Origin: Bin90 sp965214635
GTDB lineage: Bacteria > Chloroflexota > Dehalococcoidia > Lucifugimonadales > JADFKI01
Length of the DNA stretch: 64,000 nt
Assembly: GCA_965214635.1 (NCBI GenBank)
Contig: OZ243964.1
Location: 2,232,001 to 2,296,000, forward strand
Direction: 5' to 3'
Position 1 is the first letter of the stretch. Each line of letters begins with the position of its first letter. The notes below the pieces were generated by a model. The model had not been told where the DNA came from, searched no databases, and saw only the letters and a program-made list of their open reading frames with translations. This document shows, in pieces, positions 41,775 through 48,679 of this stretch. A program made the translations under genes and the position numbers.

Positions 41775-42799
41775 ACGCAGTTGATCGACGGCTCGCCCGC
41801 AGGAAAATACTGGTTGTCGTATCCCGCTGGGTGCGGCTGCTGCGCCGTTTCCTGCTGCAATTCGACGCCGGTCCGCGCCGCACGCCTGCGGATTTCTCCC
41901 GTGCCGCCGCCGGCATCCTCTGGCTGGTGCGTTTCTATTATCTGTTCATCGCATATGCGATTATCCAAGCAGGCTTGAGATTCACCTACGCTGGGAGTCT
42001 GCCGACGGATCCGTTGTGGCCCGTTGGCTTGTTGGGAGAAGTAATTGGCTTTGGCTGGCAGGGAAACATAGCGGTCATATCCGTTGCCAGTTCGACAGTG
42101 GCTTTGCTGGCGGTGATTTTCCCGAGCGTGCTGATTTGGCGCTTGGGCGTCTTCCTGTATCTTTTCTTCGCTGGAGCCATCCAAGGCTCCTATGGCGCCG
42201 TAAATCACGGACATCACATTTATTTGTATGTCAGTTTCGCACTGCTATTCCTCCCCTCATCTTCAAGCAAAGGGACGGGAAGAATGGCGAGACGGAACGC
42301 TATGAGCGTCATTGTGGTTTTCTGGATTGTCCAGAGCCTCATCCTACTCCCCTATTCGCTGTCCGGTTTTTGGAAGGTATTCCACAGCAATCTGCAACTT
42401 TTTGAGCCGGGCGGTATGGTCAGGATTTTACTGTCGCGCGCTATGTCCGATACGCGGGAAATACCGCTGCTGCTGCCTTTGGCAGTCAGTCAAGAATGGT
42501 TGGCGCAGCTTATGCTCTTGGTTACGGTTTATGTGCAGTGTTTTGCGATTTTCGCCTTGTTCCGTCCGCATTTACACCGCCCCATCGGGATTATATTGAT
42601 ACTCTTTCACTTGGGAATTATCTGGTTGTTAGGATTTTCTAGCTTCGCATTTCCCATAATACCTGGGCTGTTTCTGGTGTTTTCACCGATGGCTCCGGCG
42701 CAGTTCTCCCTGCCCGGCTTGGTGCGCTCTCTGCCTCTTGTGGACATTCCCTTTCGTCTCTGGGGCTATCTTCATCGCTCGCCACAGCGCACTAGATAA
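41771..42799 (+). CDS. HTTM-like membrane protein (vitamin-K-dependent carboxylase-related fold)
   Basis: 342 residues with about eight hydrophobic helices (SAAAGILWLVRFYYLFIAY-like first helix; YVSFALLFLPSSS; LLPLAVSQEWLAQLMLLV; FSSFAFPIIPGLFLVFSP). FRPHLHRPIGI and NHGHHIYLYVSFA carry His pairs such as are found in horizontally transferred transmembrane (HTTM) domain proteins, distantly related to gamma-carboxylase. It overlaps the previous gene by ATGA, so the two are coupled. Lower GC than neighbours suggests transfer. Assignment is by fold resemblance only; a quinone- or thiol-redox role is speculation. Confidence 0.55.
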   Translation: MNAVDRRLARRKILVVVSRWVRLLRRFLLQFDAGPRRTPADFSRAAAGILWLVRFYYLFIAYAIIQAGLRFTYAGSLPTDPLWPVGLLGEVIGFGWQGNIAVISVASSTVALLAVIFPSVLIWRLGVFLYLFFAGAIQGSYGAVNHGHHIYLYVSFALLFLPSSSSKGTGRMARRNAMSVIVVFWIVQSLILLPYSLSGFWKVFHSNLQLFEPGGMVRILLSRAMSDTREIPLLLPLAVSQEWLAQLMLLVTVYVQCFAIFALFRPHLHRPIGIILILFHLGIIWLLGFSSFAFPIIPGLFLVFSPMAPAQFSLPGLVRSLPLVDIPFRLWGYLHRSPQRTR

Positions 42800-42906
42800 T
42801 AGGTGAAAAATCCATACCAACCAACCTATTGCTTGCCCTACATTCAGACCATGTTATGGTATGCTAACCATGTCTATGCCAACCTGAAAGACTAACGGAC
42901 TTCAAG

Positions 42907-43125
42907 ATGCCCGACCTGACTACCGAACAGATACACCAACTCGCTGCAGTCGCAGGCTTGCGCCTAGACGATGTGCGCGCCGAAACCATAGCCACCCGTC
43001 TGAGCGCAACGCTGTCGGCGCTGGACGCCATCCCCGCCGATGCGCTCGCAGGCATTGAGCCGGCGATTACATTTGCGCCACACGCCGCTGCTCCGCCGTC
43101 CGAAAGCGAGCCGTCCGGTGAGTAG
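42907..43125 (+). CDS. gatC: Asp/Glu-tRNA amidotransferase subunit C
   Basis: A 72-residue GatC protein (EQIHQLAAVAGLRLDD and LSATLSALDAIPADALAGIEP), shorter than the usual 95-100 residues at its C-terminal end. It stabilises the GatA-GatB complex that makes Gln-tRNA(Gln) and Asn-tRNA(Asn). The stop is followed directly by gatA with an eight-base overlap. AACC, TAAC and GGAC words precede the ATG. Confidence 0.85.
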   Translation: MPDLTTEQIHQLAAVAGLRLDDVRAETIATRLSATLSALDAIPADALAGIEPAITFAPHAAAPPSESEPSGE

Positions 43126-44542
43126 CGTGAGCGGCGCACCGCTGCACTACCTGCCCATCACCGATGCCGCTGCTCTGCTGCGCCGCCGCGATCTGTCCGC
43201 CGTCGAACTTACGCAGGCGTACCTCGATCGCATAGACACCCTGAACCCCGAGCTGGGCGCATACATCACCGTGATGTCAGACAGCGCCCTTACGCAGGCG
43301 CGCCGCGCGGATGCCGATATGAGCGCTGGCAGCAACAAGGGTGCACTGCACGGCATCCCTGTCGCGGTCAAAGACATCATCCACGCTGAGGGCGTGCGCA
43401 CCGCCGCCGGCTCTAAGGTGCTTGCGGATTTCGTGGCGGACGAAGACTCCACCATCACCCGCAGGCTGAACGATGCGGGCGCGGTGCTGCTGGGCAAGCT
43501 GAATCTGAGCGAGTTCGCCATTGGCGGCACGATAGACCACCCATATGGGACGCCGCGCAACCCGTGGAACACCGAGCACACCGCTGGCGGTTCAAGCAGC
43601 GGGTCGGGTGTTGCGGCTGCGGGCGGGCTGTGCGCCGGGGCGCTCGGCTCGGACACCGGCGGCAGCATTCGCGGCCCGGCGGGTTTCTGCGGCATCGTTG
43701 GGCTGCGCCCCACATATGGCAGGGTTACACGGCAGGGCGTTGTGCCGATGTGCTGGTCTATGGACACCGTGGGCCCGATGACGCGCAGCGTTGCGGATTG
43801 CGCCTTGATGCTGCAAGCCATCGCCGGCGGCGATCCGCAAGACCCCACCAGCAGCGATGCGCCCGTGCCCGACTATACGGCGGCGCTTGAGGACGGCGTG
43901 AGCGGCGTTCGCATCGGCTTGCCTGCGGAGATGTTCGGCTTCGACGGGCTGGACGACGCTGTGCGCCAAGCCGTGCTGCGCGCCGTGAGTGTGCTGGGAG
44001 AGCATGGCGCATCAGCGGACGAAATCAGCCTGCCCACATCGGCGCACAGCGGGGCGGTGTTCATAGCGACCGCCGATGTGGACGCGGCCGCATTCCATCA
44101 CGATTGGCTTCGCACGCGCCCGGAAGACTACGATTGGAGCACTCGTGCACGCCTCGAATCCGCCGCCCTCACGCCGGCGTGGGCGTACCTGCGAGCGCAG
44201 CGCGCCCGCGCCCAAATCTCCAGCGAGCTGCAAGCGGCGTTCGACGAATACGATGCCATCATCCTGCCGAGTGGGCCTGTGGCTGCGCCCACAATCGCCG
44301 CATCCACCGGTGAGCCGGGCGGCTACTATCAAGGCGAACTGGATCTTGCGCGGCGGCGCTACACCAGTCCGGCGGCATTGGCGGGGCTGCCTGCGCTGTC
44401 CGTGCCGTGCGGTTTCACTCCAGACGGCTTGCCCATCGGCATGCAGATTATCGGCAGGCGCTTCGCCGAATCCTCGCTCTTCCGCATCGCCCGCGCCTAT
44501 GAGCGCGCCACAGATTGGCATGAGCGGCATCCGGAGATGTGA
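43118..44542 (+). CDS. gatA: Asp/Glu-tRNA amidotransferase subunit A
   Basis: An amidase-signature protein of about 474 residues. Lys in VAVKDIIHAEGV, the cis-Ser and GGSSSGSGVAAAGGL motif, and nucleophile Ser in SDTGGSIRGPAGFCG. The start is most likely GTG at 43118, overlapping the gatC stop (TAG at 43123-43125), because an upstream ATG would overlap most of gatC. GatA releases ammonia from glutamine and passes it to GatB. No gatB is in the window, so it may be elsewhere on the chromosome; a non-tRNA amidase is the alternative, but the gatC neighbour argues for GatA. Confidence 0.87.
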   Translation: MSSVSGAPLHYLPITDAAALLRRRDLSAVELTQAYLDRIDTLNPELGAYITVMSDSALTQARRADADMSAGSNKGALHGIPVAVKDIIHAEGVRTAAGSKVLADFVADEDSTITRRLNDAGAVLLGKLNLSEFAIGGTIDHPYGTPRNPWNTEHTAGGSSSGSGVAAAGGLCAGALGSDTGGSIRGPAGFCGIVGLRPTYGRVTRQGVVPMCWSMDTVGPMTRSVADCALMLQAIAGGDPQDPTSSDAPVPDYTAALEDGVSGVRIGLPAEMFGFDGLDDAVRQAVLRAVSVLGEHGASADEISLPTSAHSGAVFIATADVDAAAFHHDWLRTRPEDYDWSTRARLESAALTPAWAYLRAQRARAQISSELQAAFDEYDAIILPSGPVAAPTIAASTGEPGGYYQGELDLARRRYTSPAALAGLPALSVPCGFTPDGLPIGMQIIGRRFAESSLFRIARAYERATDWHERHPEM

Positions 44543-44693
44543 GCGTCGGCGGCTCTAGTTTCGCGGTTCTGGTATTGTGAAGCAGCCCGAGTTGCTCCCG
44601 GCAGAATCCCAGTATGGCGTTATCGATAACCTCGGCTCGCTTGTCGCCCACCGCGATGCACACACATACGCAAGTCAACCTGCCGCGCAAGCC

Positions 44694-45002
44694 TCAGCCC
44701 GGCGGCAGGTTTTCGTCGAGCCAGCGGTTCAGCTCGGCGGTGGCGCGCCCCTCGAAGCCCTTGGCGAGCAGCGGGAACGGCAGGTCTAGGTCATAGGCGC
44801 TGTCGGTAACCGTGAGCGTGCCTTTGAAGCGCATCATCCCGCCGGCGCGAAACCCAAACTCCAGCACATCGCCATTCCAGCGGTGTGAGACATCGGACAC
44901 CGCATCGCCGAACTGCGCCAGCATCTCAGCGCTCTTGGCGTCTAACCACGCCTTCGCCTGCTGTTTATCCGTGTTGTGCTTACGGATGAGTTTCACGAAC
45001 AT
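44694..45002 (-). CDS. PHA-system-family small protein
   Basis: 102 residues from the ATG at 45002, which has AGGAG five bases upstream; an upstream in-frame start would add 34 low-complexity residues without a Shine-Dalgarno. The pattern AKAWLDAKSAEMLAQFGDAV, RWNGDVLEFGFRAGGM, TVTDSAYDLDLPFPLLAKGF and AELNRWLDENL matches the polyhydroxyalkanoic-acid-system family, a small protein often near PHA genes. No PHA synthase is in the window. The exact function of this family is not established. Confidence 0.65.
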   Translation of the reverse strand: MFVKLIRKHNTDKQQAKAWLDAKSAEMLAQFGDAVSDVSHRWNGDVLEFGFRAGGMMRFKGTLTVTDSAYDLDLPFPLLAKGFEGRATAELNRWLDENLPPG

Positions 45003-45116
45003 CGCTCCTGCTTCGCTTGTAGCTCGGCGTCCAGTGCGCCTATCTTTGCTTCGCCAAGCGTGTTGGGTTTTGGGGATTGCGGCGCCCATAGCCGGACGCC
45101 GCAAAGCTAGTGCGTC

Positions 45117-46334
45117 CTACCGTGATGGTACCTTGTAGCCCGCTGTCTGCACTTGGGCGAGGCTGTTTTCGTCCCATGGATGCGCTAGTGCGACCTCTTC
45201 GTTGATGTCAGCGCCCCAACCCGGGCCAGTGGGCACGGTCATGTAGCCGTCCACAATCTCGGGGACTGCGGTGGTCAGCTCGTCCTTCCAAGGGATGTCA
45301 TCGATGTCGATTTCCATTATTCGCACATTGGGCAGCGTGGCGCACAGGCTGGCGCTCACGAAGCTGGACAGGTGGCTGTAGTAGTTGTGCGGGGCGACAT
45401 TGTGCTGATACACCTCTGCGAGGTCGCCTACCTTCTTAGACTGGCTGAACCCGTTCCACGGGACATCTATCATGAACATGTCCGCCGAGTGGTTCTCGAA
45501 GTAGGGGATGTAGTCGCGCATGTAGAACAGGTTCTCGCCGGTACAGATGCGCGTGGTGGTGGAATCCTTGATTTGGCGCAGGCTCTTCGGCTCGTACATG
45601 TCGATTTCCAACCAGAGCATGTCGAACTGCTCCAGAACCTTGGCGATGCGGAGCGCGCCCTCGGTCTTGAAGTGGAAGTTGAGGTCTAGGTTGATGTCGA
45701 TGTCATCGCCGACGGCGTCTCGGAAAGTGCCGATGAGCTTTTCGATGTGCGGTATGAGCCATTTAGGGGCGTACTGGTCGGTGGAGCCGATGCCGCCGCT
45801 GAAGCCGCCGCCGAATGTGGCTTGCTCGCCGGGCATTATGATGTTCGTCTTGAGCGCTGTGAAGCCGCGCTCTTTGACCTCGTGTCCGAGGTTGGTTATC
45901 GCCTGCCATGAGTCGATGGGCGGCGTGCCGATGATGTCGTGATGGCGCACGCGCGAGCTGCCGCAATGCGACCAGTACACCCGCACCTTCTCGCGTGTTG
46001 GCCCGCCAAAGAGTTCTACGACTGAGATGCCCAACGCCTTCGCCTTGATGTCGATGAAGGCGCAGTCCAGGCCGGCTATCGCCTTCGCCGCTATCCCGCC
46101 CGGGCTTTGCCGCGTGATGCGGTACATGTCTTGGAAGCGCATCTCGAACGCGCGAGGGTCTTGCCCGATGAGCAGCGGCTTGAGGTCGCGTATCGTGCCT
46201 TCGATGCCGTGCGGTGAGCGCCCATCGCTGCATTCGCCCCAGCCGGTGATGCCCTCGTCCGTCTCCACCTTGACGAACATCCAAGGCCTCCAGCCGGCAT
46301 CCACGATAAATGTCTCGATGTTGGTGATTTTCAT
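45117..46334 (-). CDS. Enolase-superfamily enzyme, mandelate-racemase type
   Basis: A 405-residue member of the mandelate-racemase/muconate-lactonising group. N-terminal cap WRPWMFVKVETDEGITGWG, a likely Lys motif near ALKTNIIMPGE, metal ligands Asp/Glu in DINLDLNFHFKTEG, WLEIDMYEP and TRICTGENLFYMRDY, and a C-terminal His segment in HNVAPHNYYSHLSSF. Such enzymes abstract a proton next to a carboxylate, as in sugar-acid dehydration, cycloisomerisation or racemisation. Exact substrate not readable. AAGGAG precedes the ATG. Next downstream are unrelated genes; Chloroflexi often carry several of these. Confidence 0.87.
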   Translation of the reverse strand: MKITNIETFIVDAGWRPWMFVKVETDEGITGWGECSDGRSPHGIEGTIRDLKPLLIGQDPRAFEMRFQDMYRITRQSPGGIAAKAIAGLDCAFIDIKAKALGISVVELFGGPTREKVRVYWSHCGSSRVRHHDIIGTPPIDSWQAITNLGHEVKERGFTALKTNIIMPGEQATFGGGFSGGIGSTDQYAPKWLIPHIEKLIGTFRDAVGDDIDINLDLNFHFKTEGALRIAKVLEQFDMLWLEIDMYEPKSLRQIKDSTTTRICTGENLFYMRDYIPYFENHSADMFMIDVPWNGFSQSKKVGDLAEVYQHNVAPHNYYSHLSSFVSASLCATLPNVRIMEIDIDDIPWKDELTTAVPEIVDGYMTVPTGPGWGADINEEVALAHPWDENSLAQVQTAGYKVPSR

Positions 46335-46391
46335 TCTTCGTACCTACTCCTTGAATTGTATCGGTCTGTCGGTGTGTAAGGGGTGTAGGGG

Positions 46392-47195
46392 CTAGATGAG
46401 CCATTGCAGGAGCGCAAACAGCAGTCCGCCAAGCCCAATGAACAGGGCTATGCCCATTCCCACAATCCACTTGACAAGCCGCGACTCGACTTGGGCAACT
46501 TCAGCCCTTACGCCGGCGACCTCAGCAGCGACAGCGGAAATTTTCTCGGTCATGCGCTGTTCGACTTGGGCGACCTCAGCCCTTACGGCGGCGACCTCAG
46601 TTCGCACATCGGCGACTTTCTCGGACATGCGCTGCTCAGCCTCGACGACATCGGCAGCGACAGCGGAGATTTTTTCGGTCACGCGCTGCTCAGCCTCGAC
46701 GACATCGGCAGCGACAGCGGAGATTTTTTCGGACATGCGCTGTTCAGCCTCGGCGACCTCAGCAGCGACAGCGGAGATTTTCTCGGTCATGCGCTGCTCG
46801 ACTTGTGCGACCTCAGCCCTTACACCGGCGACATCGGCCCTTACGGCAGCGACCTCAGTTCGTACATCAGCGACATCGGCAGCGACAGCGGAGATTTTTT
46901 CGGTCACGCGCTGTTCGACTTGTGCGACTTCAGCCTTTACGGCGGCGACCTCATTTCTCACGCTGGCGACTTCAGTTCGCACATCAGCGATTTTCTCGGA
47001 CATGCGCTGTTCAGCCTCAGCAATCTCAGTCCTCACTTCGGCGACATCGGATTTGGTGGCGAAGTTTTTGGATGCGCCCTCGAGCCTACCTAGCGAGCGG
47101 GCGATGTCCGCCGTCAGTGGGCTGTCGCTGTCCGTCGTTGTGGGAGCTTGCGCCCCTTCCGAGCGCTCTGCATCAGTTTGCGTTTGCATTGACAT
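46392..47195 (-). CDS. DUF1640-like coiled-coil membrane protein (cluster 1, longest)
   Basis: 267 residues. Head MSMQTQTDAERSEGAQAPTT, then ARSLGRLEGASKNFATKSDV (the FATKxD neck of DUF1640/CCDC90 proteins), then a long stalk of 7-residue (VADVRTE) and 18-residue (EAEQRMSEKISAVAADVA) modules with seven EQR-type units, and a C-terminal anchor IKWIVGMGIALFIGLGGLLF (VKW here). Known relatives (mitochondrial MCUR1, CCDC90B and bacterial homologues) form trimeric head-neck-stalk-anchor proteins. The stop is TAG after ALLQWLI, shorter than the ISTLP tail of the second cluster. Confidence 0.85.
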   Translation of the reverse strand: MSMQTQTDAERSEGAQAPTTTDSDSPLTADIARSLGRLEGASKNFATKSDVAEVRTEIAEAEQRMSEKIADVRTEVASVRNEVAAVKAEVAQVEQRVTEKISAVAADVADVRTEVAAVRADVAGVRAEVAQVEQRMTEKISAVAAEVAEAEQRMSEKISAVAADVVEAEQRVTEKISAVAADVVEAEQRMSEKVADVRTEVAAVRAEVAQVEQRMTEKISAVAAEVAGVRAEVAQVESRLVKWIVGMGIALFIGLGGLLFALLQWLI

Positions 47196-47265
47196 AGCGG
47201 GCGATGCCTTTCAAGTTCGTCAGTTGTTCAGTCGGTCGGTGTGTCAGGGTAGGATGCTATATGAG

Positions 47266-47610
47266 TCATTGCAGGAGCGCAAACAGCAGTCCGCCAAGCC
47301 CAATGAACAGGGCTATGCCCGTTCCTACAATCCACTTAATAAGCCGCGACTCGACTTGGGCGACCTCAGCCCTTACGGCAGCGACTTCAGTTCTCACGCT
47401 GGCGACTTCTATTCGCACATCGGCGACTTTTTCGGACATGCGCTGTTCAGCCTCGGCGACATCGGATTTGGTGGCGAAGTTTTCGGATGCACCCTCGAGC
47501 CTGCCTAGCGAGCGGGCGATGTCTGCCGTCAGTGGGTTGCTGCTGTCCGCCGTTGTGGGATGTTGCGCCTCTTCGGAGCGCTCTGCATCGGTTTGTGTCT
47601 GCATTGACAT
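47266..47610 (-). CDS. DUF1640-like coiled-coil membrane protein (cluster 1, shortest)
   Basis: 114 residues with only one EQRMSEK stalk unit, the shortest of the nine. Head, FATKSDV neck and IKWIVGTGIALFIGLG anchor are kept. The stop is TGA where cluster 2 genes have TGG, so the last residues (WLISTLP) are lost. A 70-base spacer separates it from the next gene. Confidence 0.83.
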   Translation of the reverse strand: MSMQTQTDAERSEEAQHPTTADSSNPLTADIARSLGRLEGASENFATKSDVAEAEQRMSEKVADVRIEVASVRTEVAAVRAEVAQVESRLIKWIVGTGIALFIGLGGLLFALLQ

Positions 47611-47680
47611 AGCGGGCGATGCCTTTCAAGTTCGTCAGTTGTTCAGTCGGTCGGTGTGTCAGGGTAGGATGCTATATGAG

Positions 47681-48142
47681 TCATTGCAGGAGCGCAAACA
47701 GCAGTCCGCCAAGCCCAATGAACAGGACTATGCCCGTTCCCACAATCCACTTAATAAGCCGCGACTCTACTTGGGCGACCTCAGTTCGCACATCAGCGAC
47801 CTCAGCAGCGACAGCGGAAATTTTCTCGGTCATGCGCTGTTCGACTTGGGCGACCTCAGCCCTTACGGCGGCGACCTCAGTTCTCACGCTGGCGACTTCG
47901 ATTCGTACATCAGCGACCTCAGTTCTCACGCTGGCGACTTCTATTCGCACATCAGCGACTTTTTCGGACATGCGCTGTTCAGCCTCGGCCACATCGGATT
48001 TGGTGGCGAAGTTTTTGGATGCGCCCTCGAGCCTGCCTAGCGAGCGGGCGATGTCCGCCGTCAGTGGGTTGCTGCTGTCCGCCGTTGTGGGATCTTGCGC
48101 CTCTTCGGAGCGCTCTGCATCGGTTTGTGTCTGCATTGACAT
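47681..48142 (-). CDS. DUF1640-like coiled-coil membrane protein (cluster 1, first gene)
   Basis: 153 residues with two EQR units and a run of VADVRIEVASVRTE heptads. It is the promoter-proximal gene of cluster 1 and faces the cadherin-like gene across 537 bases. It shares the TGA-shortened tail with its neighbour (47266-47610), so that pair probably duplicated together. Confidence 0.83.
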   Translation of the reverse strand: MSMQTQTDAERSEEAQDPTTADSSNPLTADIARSLGRLEGASKNFATKSDVAEAEQRMSEKVADVRIEVASVRTEVADVRIEVASVRTEVAAVRAEVAQVEQRMTEKISAVAAEVADVRTEVAQVESRLIKWIVGTGIVLFIGLGGLLFALLQ

Positions 48143-48167
48143 AGCGGGCGATGCCTTTCATTCGGGA

Positions 48168-48270
48168 ATAGCCGGTCTTTCAGTCGGTCGGGCAATCGAA
48201 GCACCAGTCGAGCCGAATAAGCCTGATGTTACCATAGATCAGAGCGGCAAGCCCCCAGCGTACGCTGCGC
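48168..48270. repeat. Shared block of the two divergent control regions, copy 1
   Basis: About 100 bases at roughly 90% identity by eye with 55383-55486, including ATAGCCGGTCTTTCAGTCGG, ATGTTACCATAGATCAGAG and GGCAAGCCCCCAGCG. Each copy lies just upstream of the first gene of a coiled-coil cluster. Confidence 0.85.
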
Positions 48271-48453
48271 ATCCGGCAGAACCCACCCCTGCAAACAGCA
48301 GAACATCGCAAGCTCCCAGCGTAACGCTGCACCCTTTTGATGTTATATGCATCATATATACCGCACGGGGAAGTATCCCCTATGTGCGAGTAAGTGGCGC
48401 GTCTGACCGGCTGACCAACTGACGGCTTAAAATTGAACACCCAAAAAATTAGG

Positions 48454-48483
48454 TTGACACTCTTTCGGCATTCGTAATAACAT
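48454..48483 (+). promoter_or_regulatory. Promoter of the first cadherin-like gene
   Basis: TTGACA at 48454-48459, an 18-base spacer, TAACAT at 48478-48483. The corresponding element before the second cadherin-like gene (55685-55714) has the same layout and similar flanking bases. Confidence 0.6.
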
Positions 48484-48609
48484 GCATACCCCTAATCTGT
48501 ATCCGCAATTTCGTGCTGTGGTTATCGCCATCAGATGCCACCATTTTGTTCGGGAAACCCCGAAAACCGAACTCTAATTCACCCCTAATTTAACTTTAAA
48601 AGGAGAAGC

Positions 48610-48633
48610 ATGAGTAACGCATTAGCGCCTTAA
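48610..48633 (+). other. Abortive seven-codon reading frame (duplicated gene start)
   Basis: AAAAGGAGAAGC followed by ATGAGTAACGCATTAGCGCC and TAA encodes MSNALAP. The same Shine-Dalgarno and first codons recur 70 bases later at the true start (48680, MSNILRP). It may be a relic of a small duplication or a translated leader. Confidence 0.65.
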
Positions 48634-48679
48634 ACCCAAACCCTAAATTCTAATTCAACTTTAACTGTTAAGGAGAAGC

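Larger units (their letters stand above)
46392..48142 (-). repeat. Coiled-coil gene cluster 1 (three tandem paralogues)
   Basis: Three same-strand paralogues (46392-47195, 47266-47610, 47681-48142) separated by two nearly identical 70-base spacers. The array is divergent from the cadherin-like gene at 48680. Its plus strand has long open frames that are shadows of the repeats. Confidence 0.9.
48143..48679. other. Divergent control region 1
   Basis: 537 bases between coiled-coil cluster 1 and the 1060-residue cadherin-like gene. It holds the block 48168-48270 shared with control region 2, two palindromes (CAGCGTACGCTG at 48256-48267 and CAGCGTAACGCTG at 48318-48330), GACC/AACT words (48399-48424), the promoter at 48454-48483 and an abortive start at 48610. 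Confidence 0.7.

Noticed and set aside
46396..48040. Plus-strand frames of up to 370 residues across the coiled-coil cluster
   Set aside because: Shadows created by the repetitive minus-strand genes; their Ser/Thr-Ala-rich text mirrors the EQRMSEK units.
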